Shown piece after piece: positions 11,101-21,949 of a DNA stretch of 64,000 nucleotides. Numbering within the stretch: the first letter of the stretch is position 1; the number at the start of each line of letters is the position of its first letter. The stretch lies in the NCBI RefSeq assembly GCF_000340215.1, contig NW_006921537.1, positions 4,707,461 to 4,771,460 of the forward strand, given 5' to 3'. Source of the stretch: Pseudocercospora fijiensis CIRAD86. Lineage: Eukaryota > Ascomycota > Dothideomycetes > Mycosphaerellales > Mycosphaerellaceae. The translations under genes were made by a program, and so were the position numbers. Under the pieces are notes generated by a model. The model was not told the DNA's origin and ran no database searches. It saw nothing but the letters and a program-made list of their open reading frames with translations.

Positions 11101-14100
11101 TAAGTCGTAGTTCGAAGCTCTCCTTCCTAACTATCGAATTGTAATAGACTCGCGGCGAGAGGCTTATCGAAGAAAAAGTTACTAGTCTTTAGCGGTATCT
11201 AGTTCGGATAGAAGAAGTGCGGTACAGCTTTAAATTCCTTTTCTAGTCTATCGGATAGTTCTTAAAGTCCGAAATGTTCGTCGTAGGTGTCTATATTAGC
11301 GCTAGCTTGTCTAACTTTGTAGCTAGTATATCGCATTGCCCGTTTAATAAGATAGTATTTGCTAGCACGTTTTTCTGTATAATGGTTTTATAGGCCCCTG
11401 CGTCTTATTAGCTCGGCAAGTGCCGTTACTAGGCGGAAATAAAAGTTAGAAGATGTTAACTGTAGCTATCAATTCTGTCGTCGCTTACTATTGCCGGGAC
11501 CGCGGATACGCGTAGAGAAAACGGCTAGTATATAAGCATATCTAGCAAGAAATTTTGCTACGTATTCGGGTCGCGGTCTTATACAGATATATATATTAGT
11601 CCTACTCGAAAGTGATTAATCGCGCTATCGATCACGTCGGATAGCTGTAAGAAACCGCGATACTAAAGGAAACATTCATTTAGCGGTATTCGAAGAGTAA
11701 GCGGTTACCCTATAATCTCTATAGTCTTATTAGACTATTAGCGCTTTTTTTGCTTCGGCAGCTACGTAAAGCCGAAACCTCGAATAACGGTATAGCTAAA
11801 CGTAGCTAGAAGTTAGTAAGGTCGTATCGATAGGATGCGCGGTATAAACACTAACGGATATAAGTGTAAGTATTCGTCGCGAGTGCCCGACGCTTTTCCG
11901 TACTAAAGCTAGTAGAGTGTCTCGTTCTGCTTATTAAGCCTATCGATACTATTAAAGTGTTCGAGGACCTATTCGTAGCCTAGGACTTAGTTATAGTATA
12001 CTTAAAAAGACTTCCGCAACGTTATTTATATTACTACCTGTTTCGCGCTTCTTCTTTGTTTCTTCTTCTTCCTCCCGAAGTAGGAAAGATAGGAGCTTTC
12101 TACTCCTTCTCCTCTTAATCCGAATCGAGATCTAGCTATTAGCAAATATACTACCTAAGGGCAAAATCAAGACTACAGCGGATTACTAAAACGATAAAAA
12201 GAATCGACTATAGCCTCTCTTTAATACTAAGAAGCAGCGCGACGATAGCTATAAGTTATATTAGCCTTTATGCATTTAGTTTGATGCCCGCTAATCTACC
12301 TTATAGACAATACAACTAACTATACTACCGACGAAGGCTACTAGATTCACATTATAGCCGCCTATCTCGTAGCGGAACCGGTATTTGCGCAGTAGATAAA
12401 GAGCCTACAATCTTTAGAGGCAATTATGCTAACTAAAGACTAGCTAGGGACAATTTATCTGCTAGGTCGTTCTACGAAATACAAAGACATTATAGTAAGT
12501 CCTACGACTATATATTTCGTAAAGTTATTATCTTCTTCAATTATACTTCTCTAGTTGCGCTTAAACGTTACGCTTCGCGTAAGCTTAATTACTATCGTTA
12601 GCCGATGTCTTTAGATAGTCCTACGCTTATACTAATATTGCTATAACTATAGGCCTAGCACAAATCTTAGTCTAGCAGAAGCGACCGCCGTATAAGTATC
12701 TTAGAGTAGGCTAAAGAGATCTATAAGGCGGCTGCTAGTTAGATTAGTAGCGCGAGTGTTATAAAGGGTAAGGAGATCAAGCTTCTAGGAAATTAGCCTA
12801 AGGATAAGGTTAAACGTAACAACTTGTTCTAGGTCTAGTTAACTAGACAGACGCTTATATCGCTAATCTAGAGTTGCACCGAAACCGAATATGCCCTAGT
12901 AACCAAAGCTTTTGCTAGCTTGACTATCGATATATATACCTCCGCTCGATGCTTTCTAACCGTTACCCTACTTCCTACGAAAACAGTACGTAAAACGCGT
13001 CGTTTTAGTACCGTTACGCTCGAAGTACTACGCCTTATTAACAACCTAGATATTATCGATATATAGTTTTAGCGTATACTAATCTTTAGCTAATAGAACG
13101 AACGAGTCTAACGCGTTGTATAGGATATACCGCTAGCGCTAGTATTTAAGGTTGTCGACGTATAGAAGGTAGGCAAATAAGGAGCCCTCGACCGGTTTTA
13201 ATATTCGGGACTTCGCGTTACGCCGAGGGCGTTTATTAGAGGAGCTATTACTAGTTTCCTTACTAAAATCGTCGCTTTCGTTCTTTCTAGGCGCGTCCGC
13301 TATATCGTCGTCGCCCTTAAGTACGAAATAGCCCTAGGTAGCCTCCGCTATCCCCTCCGCTATTCCCTCCGCCGCCGGTAGTAGTAGTACTACTAAGTTC
13401 GATAGAACCGAAGCTATATTATACGAAAAGGGGGCAATATTAATAAATACTAGTAATCTTAGTAATAGAAACGATAAAAGAGCCGGCGATAGCGATGCGG
13501 AAGAATATAAATAAAACAATAGAACGCTTTATACGTAGCAGGAGTCGGGCGGACCTTAGCCTATTTACCGACGCCGTATATATAGACTAGCGACGTATGC
13601 GGTACTAAATGTGCCTCCGATAAGTATAGCTAGTTTCGCTAAGTCCGAGGCTTCTCCTTCTACCTACTATACTCGACTTACTATTAACTGTTAATATATC
13701 TAATACCTATATCGATATATACTCTATATTACCGGATGCTCCTATAAGATACGCGATATAGTTCTAGTATAGAAGACGACGTTTTCCCTACGAGTAGGCC
13801 GCGATTAATATACGAATACCTACCGCTAGGTCCGTAAACAAGAGGCAAGGACAGGTAGGTAGAGTTGTCGCCTAATAAATCTTATAATACTTAGCTTAAG
13901 AGGGTGCAATAGGCTAAGTGAAGCTTAAGTAGAAAGAATAGAAAAGGCGTATAGGGGCATCCTAACGCGTTAAAGATTAGACAAGAATTAGGTACTAATA
14001 AGAATAGGTTAGAAATTAAGAAAGGGAAGGAGGGAGATATTAAGCTAAAAGAAGTCGTTTAAATATATTAAATCTACTATCGAAATAATCTCTATAAGGT

Positions 14101-14439
14101 ATTAAAGTTACCGCGCCGAGGACCTTAGACTATATCTTACCTTACTTGTTATAGAAGGCTTAGCGCGTATTCAATCTATACTATACGATATCTTAAATAC
14201 TAAGGGCTCGGATATTAAGGAACATTAGAAGCGCTCGTGCCTTTCGGGGCCTAGGTAGCCTCCTTTATAGCATTAGCTAATACCTTACTTTACCGAAATA
14301 TAGACTGCCTATATACTGAAGCTCTGTCCTATATCCTGCTCCTAACTATAGACCCTTAGATTCTAGGGAACATAGGAAGAGCCTTCGCTAATTACGCCTT
14401 GTATCTATATCGAGTTCGTATTATAGTAAGAAGGTATAG
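8164..14439. other. RIP-mutated DNA with unassigned coding-like frames
   Basis: The whole stretch has the same CpA/TpG-poor, CpG-retaining composition as its surroundings. Some frames have only RIP-type stops over several hundred bases, notably + strand around 12440-13220 and around 10790-11450, and minus strand around 10560-10790, but none could be tied to a family. A polypyrimidine run near 12050-12120 reads Lys/Arg-rich on the minus strand. Confidence 0.4.
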
Positions 14440-17400
14440 ACAAGATCGAGATTGTTCTAGATATAACTACGTAGGATTAAAATAGGTAGATAAGATGTTT
14501 TAGGGAGCCGTAGATCGAATCTTAAAGGTCGTTAAGCGGTTTAATAGTCTGCTATAGTGTTATAATAGAGCTAATTGCGATAGTTGCGAATCGTAGCATT
14601 ATATATCGAAAAAAGCAATTTTACGATTAGAAAGGATTAGTAGGCACTGCTTCAACTATAGTTTACTTATATATATATAGTATATAACTATAATAGATCG
14701 ACCTTATACTATATATAATAACTAAGAACGGCTTGTACGTCTTAAAATCTAGAGGAGTTCGGGTCTATAGTAACTGCCTTGCTTATAAGCGCTTAGCCTC
14801 GTAAGGTAATTTAGGAAGCGGTACCGAATAGAATAGTCGGTATAGAGATTTTTGCTCGAGCTGTTCTAATTCTAGTAGCAGTACATCGCCTATTTCTTTA
14901 AAGGCATTAAATGCTCTTAAAACTACCTATTTAGCCCTCGCTACCCTCGAACTTAACTAGCGCAGTCCTAGCCTTATATATATCTCCCGCTTTATATACG
15001 ATTTTGCTAACCTTCCTATTCTACGGACTTCGGATTACAGTCTCTATCTTTATACTCTCTATTACGACTAGGGCCTAGTTCTTCTTAACTTCTTAGCTAG
15101 CTTCGACTTTAACTCTAAGAACTTTGTACGGTATAGGTGCTACGATAGAATTCGCGAGATCCTTCTTACTAAGGATAGATTTAAGAAATAACGGCTCGAC
15201 GAGATAAAGACGATACTGTCGACCTTGCTAAAACAGAGTAAGCTAATTAGATTCTAGGTCGGAGATTAGAGTGGTTAAGAGGCGCGTATAAGGGTAGAAG
15301 GATATAAGGACTTTTATAGTTGCGTCGTAGGACGATATAGTAGAGTATATTTCTCCCTCGATAGTAATAGTATAGGTTTAAGGCGCGACCTGCAAAACCT
15401 AGACTAGTACTGGTTCGTAGGCCTTTTAAGGATCGGTACTGCTCTAGACAAGGTAGAATTCGCGAGGTTATAGAGCGTAGCCGAAGCTAATTATTTAGAG
15501 TAGCTAGATCGGCGGACTAGAACTTTTGGTTCGTTCGGCTTTATAGAGACCTATTGCTGCTTAGGCCTACACTTCGTTCGAGATTAGTGTTAGTACAAAT
15601 AGTTCGTCGTAATGTTTTAGGATGTATCCTGTCTCGACATTTCCGGCGATAAAGTTAGGACTTTTATCGCATTTCTTAACGAATTCGATGTTTGTAATTA
15701 GCCCTGCTACCTCGTATTACTCGAGAGCAGCGACTATATTCTGTAAGCATGCTGTTCTGTCTAGTCCGGACACAATAAGCTTAGCGATTAACGACGACTA
15801 CGATACGCTATATAACACTTAGGCAAGCATATACAGTTAGTACGCAATGTTCTATAACTATCTAGATAATTATATAGGCGTTAACCTTCCGAAGCCTACT
15901 AAGGACCTATTTAAAGATAAAGAGTTTAATCTAGAAGTTAAGAAACCGGAGGCCGAGCTACTCGCTACTACGTTACCTAGACGTAACCCTACTAAGATGC
16001 TTAAAGATCCCAACAATCTCGGCAACCGCCAAATCGATATTAAGTACGACTAGACTCTATATATTAGCAAATACGGCATTACTACTAACGATACTAAGAG
16101 TTAGTAGATAGCTTTAAGTTAGCGAGGTACTACTACTTGTATTGCCTAGAGAGTTAGTATAGCTACGGATCTAGATTAGCGTATTAATAGGTTATCCGAT
16201 ATGTAGATACTATAGTATAATAAGGTTATCGATTATTAGCGTACCTAGATTTAATATATAACTTAAATACCCCGGCATTTCTTTTAAACGTAGACGGCAA
16301 GGCTAGTATAGGTAAGTCTTATATTATTAAGACCGTCTCGTCTAAGCTCGAAGCTCTCGCTAATAAATTTAACGCTTCTAATACTAGCGTCGAGGACTTT
16401 TAAATTAGTAATCCTATCGTTCGTCTAGCGCCTACGAAAGCTACTACTAATAGTATTTAAGGTAGTATATTATATAGTTTCTTTAGACTGCCCTTAAAGA
16501 TATAGGAGTATATTCCTCTCGACGGTTAAGCTCTTACCGACTTCTAGTACTATATAGAATAGGTTAAGTATATTATTATTAACGAGAAGTTAATAATCGA
16601 CTTAACTACTTTTTATTAGATCGAATAACGCCTTCGCTAGGTCTCTTTAGATGCTCCTTAGTCTTAGGGCGGTAGTAATACTATATTGCTATTTAGCGGT
16701 CGTTATATTACGCTTACTAGAGACTTTAATTAGCTTCTGCCTATTAGAGGTAAGCCCCTATTCTCGAGGCTCTCGGACCTCCGTATACCTAAAGATATCC
16801 TATTAGTAGGCTATAACGTCTACTAGATATTTAATAAGACGATTTAATTAAGTATAATTTAGCGGCAATAGGGCAATAACTCGGATATACTCTCCTTTTG
16901 CGCTGCCCTTAAAGGGTTACGTAATATACTAGCTAGCGTTACTATTAATTATTAAGAGACACTTTACTATCGTATTAAGAATGTCCTCCTCTAGGCCGAG
17001 TAGGACTAATTTAAAATTACTGTTCGTCTATATTCGTATAAGAAGCAGGTTAATACGTTTAATTAGGATACTATTCGAGACAATAGCACTCTAATTAAGC
17101 TCGCTAAGGCTAAATATACTAGTAGTAATAATACGGTTAAGGCTAGCTATAAGAATAGTAGCAATCTCTATCCTAGTTTGCTAATATATCTTAGTATACG
17201 CGTTATAATTGCTTAGAACCTTTAAATAGAGGGCGGTATTATTAACGGTAGCCTAGGTACCGTTCGAGATATTCTCTAGTAGCTAATAGCGACGACAATA
17301 TATTAGAGACTCTACTAACCGTCCTCTTAGTCTAATTAGACAGATATAGCGGTCCGACCTTCGATAAATACTTCGATCTAGACGGCTCTCTTAGTATACT

Positions 17401-17700
17401 ACGTCGCGTTATTCCGGTTCTTCCTATTCGTCGTAAGTAGCTATAGAATTAGCGATAGGACGTACGCTATTCTTGTACTTAATTGCCTATAACTATCGTA
17501 TACGCTATTACGATCTATAAGTCTTAGGGTATAACACTTAATAAGGCAGTACTCGATATTTTAAAGAAGGACTTTATACCTAGCTTAACGTACGTTAGTA
17601 TATCTAGAGTCCGAGGACCGAAGGATATTATATTCGAGGCTCCTTTTAATTGCTATAATCGGTTTAAAGTAGGCAAGGTTCCTCTAATAGTAGTTGCCCG
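14440..17700 (+). pseudogene. PIF1-family DNA helicase relic
   Basis: PIF1-type superfamily 1B helicases unwind DNA 5' to 3'. A Walker A motif reads 'GKASIGKS' at 16296-16319. It is followed by 'VRLAPTKATTNSI' (family: RLAPTGAAAxxI), the Walker B region 'IIINEK' (Asp to Asn at 16581-16583, explained by TpG to TpA), 'YAITIYKS' with 'GITLNKAVLD' (about 17500-17560; family YAITVHKSQGLTLDKAVLD) and 'YVSISRVRG' (about 17590). Upstream, phase-0 and phase-1 frames from 14440 give a long N-terminal region with a possible Cys cluster near 14780-14860. The phase changes near 15620, 16150 and between 17000 and 17500; these are introns or indels. PIF1-like genes occur as host genes and in Helitrons; no Helitron Rep domain was recognised upstream. 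Confidence 0.75.
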
Positions 17701-18019
17701 GTATACTAGCACTAGCTAGCAACTAGCCCTATAACCTTACTAGGGTAGCTAGTCGCTAGCCTATATAAGAGGCCCCTATCTATAGAGAAACAGAATTATT
17801 AACCTCGTATAATATACTGTTTGTATTGCGTTTTAATAGTGCCCCTATTATAGGGCTCTAGTAAATAGCCTAAACGACCGCTTTACTAGTATCCTATTAT
17901 ACTAAGTATAGCTACCTATATTACGTTAGGTTATACTACCTTTAGGGACCTATACTATTATAGCTAGTAGTAGTAGTAGTATTAGTTTCCGTCCTTTACT
18001 AATCTCGTATACCGTCGAC

Positions 18020-18246
18020 TATAGCGCCTACTCCTAGTAAGTATTATACTTTCCTCGATACCTCTACGACCCGATACTCCTTAGAGCAAGTACGATCTTA
18101 CTACCTATACTAAGTAGTAGCGTAATAGGCTTAAGCGATAGCGCGAGAACGAGGCCGACTAGGAAGCGGCTCGTTAACGCTATAAATTAGCTTAGTATCT
18201 TAAGGACCTACTCGCTATTAATCGTATATAATAGCTCGAAGCTTAG
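18020..18246 (+). pseudogene. 5' part of a basic coiled-coil-like ORF, split by element B
   Basis: Phase-1 frame rich in Arg, Gln, Glu and Ala ('RNRLKRQREN', 'LKDLLAINRIQQLEA', with Q from TAG/TAA). It stops only because element B is inserted at 18246. After removal of B and one copy of the 5-bp duplication the frame continues at 39322. The charged helix with spaced Leu/Ile recalls a bZIP or another coiled coil. It lies just downstream of the PIF1 relic but in another phase, so it may be a separate gene or a later exon. Confidence 0.45.
18242..18246 (+). repeat. target-site duplication of element B, left copy (CTTAG)
   Basis: CTTAG directly abuts the left LTR and is repeated exactly at 39317-39321 next to the right LTR. 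Confidence 0.9.
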
Positions 18247-18592
18247 TATTACGGTTACTCGCGACAGATCGTTAGGTAACTTCTTATTACGTGCAAGCCG
18301 AGGCTTCTTTAGAGAGGCTAATACAAGCGGGAGGCAGAGACAGAATAATTGGTATAAAGGTAATTCTAATTAGTAAGTAGGTAATATAAGTTAAACGCCT
18401 CGAGCTATAAGGGTATTCCGGCGTTCCTAAATACAAAGGAGACATCTTGTCTATAGTCGTAAGCGACGTAAGCGACGCTATCGCTCTCGACCGCTCCTAT
18501 CGCTCCTAGTAAGATAAAGCGATAGCTTAGCCTACTAGTCTTAGCGTCGCTCTAAGATTATGTAAGGACTCTAGCTAATTAGATCCGTAATA
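18247..18592 (-). repeat. element B 3' LTR (346 bp)
   Basis: Near-identical to 38971-39316. Its termini are TATTACGG...CCGTAATA, derived from the canonical TGTTACGG...CCGTAACA by RIP, giving 8-bp terminal inverted repeats. Confidence 0.92.
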
Positions 18593-18606
18593 CTATCCCC
18601 CTCCTT
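18593..18606 (-). other. polypurine tract of element B
   Basis: On the minus strand the bases just before the 3' LTR read AAGGAGGGGGATAG, the purine run that primes plus-strand DNA synthesis in LTR retrotransposons. Its position confirms the element's orientation. Confidence 0.8.
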
Positions 18607-18624
18607 AAGCGGGATAGTCCCTTA

Positions 18625-19133
18625 TTCCGGAACTTTCTAATTCCAACTTCTTCGTTATACTAAAGTTATCGAAGGACTTGTCTTCCCGCTAGCGTAAGGA
18701 AAATATCGCAAATAATATTCTCGCCGACTGTTTCGAAATACCGATCCGCTACTTTTATTACGAATAGGCCGGTAAATCCTACAAGGTCGACCTTCGTTCC
18801 GGTCGCTACTCCGAGTACGCCCTATACGGCTAGTCCTATAATATGCAAGTTACTCGTATAGAGTATAAAAAAATCCGGAAGGCGCGCCTAAAGATAGCTA
18901 AAGATCTTAAGGCGGCCGAAGAGGAGGAGGACCTTCTTACGTAGAAGCTCTTCGAGCACCGCGTAAAGGTCCGCCGTTTACGCAAGTCGCTGCGTATAAA
19001 GGAGAATCGGGAGATATAAGCTCTTAAGGTAGAGGAAGCCTCTATTTAATAGACGGAGGAGCTCGAAAGAGAGCTAGGCTCTTTGCCTATAGAGCCGATA
19101 TTATTCTCGTTACCTACTAACGAGCCGTTTCCC
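18625..19133 (+). pseudogene. antisense ORF of element B, 5' part: Cys-cluster plus coiled-coil protein
   Basis: Transcribed opposite to gag-pol. The frame gives a helical start, then a block where a CxxC-type cluster is expected but Tyr stands at the positions ('YFYYEQAGKSYKVDLRSGRY'). TGC/TGT to TAC/TAT and CAC/CAT to TAC/TAT changes by RIP explain this. A long charged helix follows ('KKIRKARLKIAKDLKAAEEE', then 'LRKSLRIKENREI'). From memory, similar Cys-cluster plus coiled-coil hypothetical proteins are common in repeats of ascomycetes; their function is unknown. The ORF is cut by element A at 19133 and continues at 33306. Confidence 0.6.
19129..19133 (+). repeat. target-site duplication of element A, left copy (TTCCC)
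   Basis: TTCCC directly precedes the left-most LTR terminus and recurs at 33301-33305 directly after the right-most LTR. Confidence 0.9.
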
Positions 19134-19330
19134 TATAAGAAGGGTTATATTAGTAGGTAGATAGGGTAGTAGTAGGTATAAGTAGTATTCGATAAGGAGC
19201 TAGGAGGAGAGGGAGGAAGGCAGGCAAGTTGGCCTATTGCTAAGCGCTAAGCCCTGCCTAAGGTACTAAGACCCTAGCTTTACTCGGCCTAATTACATGC
19301 TAATTACGTGTAGCCTCTTTAGCCCTAATA
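19134..19330 (-). repeat. element A LTR1 (197 bp)
   Basis: Begins TATAAGAAGG (from TGTGAGAAGG, as kept in LTR2) and ends CCCTAATA (from CCCTAACA, as kept in LTR4). It abuts TTCCC on its left. Confidence 0.9.
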
Positions 19331-20581
19331 CACGCTTCCCTTCTAAAGGCCGCGCCCTCGTAGCCTGTCTATATTCTACGGCCTCTATTGCCGCTAACTT
19401 AGTAAGTCTAATAAGCTGCTTAGCCCGCGCTAAATTGAACACTTAACCACCTAATTATGTAACTATATCAAACCTTACCTCTAATATAATACAACGTGCA
19501 ACTCTAACTACGCTATCCTTGTATATAATGAAGTGATATATAACTATAAGAATTAAGGACTATCGACTAATTACAATACGAGCGTACCTTCCCTACTATA
19601 ATAGGTAGGTATACGGGGTATTATAGCACTGCCCCCGTTCTAAGTAATGTCGTACCGAGTTCTCTACGTCTACTCTTAAAAGACCTAGAAATGTCCGCTT
19701 CCGAGGGTTGTCCGCTTCTAAGGGTTGTCCGTTTCCGAGGGTTATTATTCTTATTATTACGAGGACTATTATTTACTATCGTAGTTTTACTAGCCCTAAT
19801 TGGTTAGGTTTAGTAGCCTTCAAGTGTCAATCTTGTCTTATCTTTTTAGAAAAAACACAGCTCGTCTAGTTTCTATAGGTAAAGGCTATTATAAGTGTAG
19901 TAGTAGAGGTTCGCCTCGCTTAAAGGGTCGGAAAGATCGAGGAGTAACCTATTATCCGCAAGATCGACCCTAGCTAGCTTAGCTCTATAGTTTTGCCCTT
20001 AGTTAGTCTATTAGTCGCTTAATCTTTTAGGCGGCTTAAAGTTTTAATTAAAGTTTTAATTAAAGGTGCCTTAGGCTCGTAGTATAGGTAAGGTTGTGTC
20101 TGTAGGCGTAGCGATAATAGCAAGTAATATTAACAATAGCGGTGCTAGCCGTCTTAGCGCTAACTTTACCTTGCTTCTAATCTTCTTCTTTAACTAACAA
20201 CAAACTAGCAATACCGTTACTAATATAGGCGCGTGTTTCCTTCTTTAAATAGTAACATACTCCGCAACACCGTTACTAATATAGGCGCGCGCGCTATCTT
20301 CTAATACACCGTTATTCGCACGCGCGCGCGCGTATCCTCGTCGATTGCCTAGGCCTCGAGGCCTCGATAGAAGGAAGGAACAAGAGGGGGGCCTATAGGG
20401 CGTATTAGTAAAAAGGTAGAATCCTTAAAAGAGTAGGCGATTAGTTAGTACGTCGTAGCGCGCCTAGTACGGTCTTATTGTCCTTTATTGCTAACAATTG
20501 CTTGCCTCTAATTAGTTAGCTAATAGCACCCCGGGGGTAGCATTGTTCCTAAGCCCTTCGGGTAACATTATAGGCCCCTAG
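19331..20581 (-). repeat. X1, non-coding 3' internal segment of element A
   Basis: Direct repeat of 20780-21949 with small indels. It contains a run of alternating CG near 20318-20332, a TTTTAATTAAAG doublet near 20042, and ends with a TTATAGGCCCCTAG block whose reverse complement sits where a polypurine tract is expected. No convincing ORF. Confidence 0.85.
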
Positions 20582-20779
20582 TGTGAGAAGGGTTATATTA
20601 GCAGGTAGATAGGGTAGTAGTGGGTATAGGTAGTATTCGATAGAGATCTAAGAGGAGAGGGAGGAAGGCAGGCTAGTTAGCCTAACGCCAAGCGCCAAGC
20701 CCTGCCTAAGGCATTAAGACCCTAGCTTCACTCGAGCCTAGTTACATGCTAATTACGTATAACCTCTTTAGTCCTAACA
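20582..20779 (-). repeat. element A LTR2 (198 bp), least mutated termini
   Basis: Keeps TGTGAGAAGG at one end and TAACA at the other, showing the ancestral TG...CA termini of the family. Confidence 0.9.
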
Positions 20780-21949
20780 TACGCTTCCCTTCTAAAGGCC
20801 GCGCCCTCGTAGCCGGTCTATGTTCTATTCTTAACCTCTATCGCTGCTAACTTAGCAGGTCCGGCAAGCTTCTTAGTCCGCGCTAAATTAAACACTTAAC
20901 TACCTAATTATGTAACTATGTCAAACCTTACTTTCTAATACAACGTCTAACTCTAACTGCGCTATCCTTATATATAATGAAGTAAAGGGATATAAAGCTA
21001 TAAGAATTAAGGGCTATCGACTAATTATAATACGAGCGCGTCTTCCCTACTGCAATAGGTAGACGTACGAGGTATTGTAGCCCTGCCTCCGCTCTAAGTA
21101 ATGTCGTACCGAGTTCTTTACGTCTACTCTTAAAAGACCTAGAAATGTCCGCTCCGAGGGTTTGTTCTTATTATTACGAGGGCCATTATTGTTCGTAGTT
21201 TCGCTAGCCCTAATTGGTTAGGTTTAGTAGCCTTTAAGTGTTAATCTTATCTTATCTTTTTAAAAAACACAGCTCGTCTAGTTTCTATAGGTAAAGGCTA
21301 TTATAAGTGCAGTAGTAGAGGTTCGCCTCGCTTAAAGGGTTAGATAGATCGAGGAGTAACCTATTATCCGTAAGATCGACCCCGGCTAGCTTAGCTCTAT
21401 AGTTTTGCCCTTGGTTAGCTAGTCTATTAGTCGCTTAATCCTTTAAGCGGCTTAAAGTTTTAATTAAAGTTTTGATTAAAGTTTGATTAAGGTGCCTTAG
21501 GCTCGTAGTATAGGTAAGGTTGTGTCTATAGGCGCAGCGACAATAGTAAGTAATATTAATAATAGCGGCGCTAGTCGTCTTAGCGCTAACTTTACCTTGC
21601 TTTCGATTTCCTTCTTCGGTTAATAACACACTCCGCAACACCGTTACTAATATAGCCGCGCCGGCCGCGCCGTCCTCGCTAATTGCCTAGGCCTCGAGGC
21701 CTCGATAGAATAAGGGAACAAGAGGGGGGACCTAAACACTAGGAGAAGGGCCTTATAGGGCGCGTTAGTAGAGAGGCGGTTTCCTAAAAGAGTAGTGGAT
21801 AGTTAACGCGTTATAGCGCGCTTGTTAGCGCTCGGCGCGCGTTCACTATAGTAGTATAGTCTTATTGTCCTAGTTTGCCGGCCTCTAATTGGTTAGCTAA
21901 TAGCACCCCGGGGGTAGTATTATTCCTAGGCGACATTATAGGCCCTTAG
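20780..21949 (-). repeat. X2, non-coding 3' internal segment of element A
   Basis: Second copy of X, here joined directly to the C-terminal end of the unit-1 chromodomain. It shares the CCCCGGGGG block and the terminal TTATAGGCCC block with X1. Confidence 0.85.

Noticed and set aside
14440..17700. Helitron
   Set aside because: The helicase fits, but no Rep/HUH motif and no Helitron 3' hairpin with CTRR end could be found.
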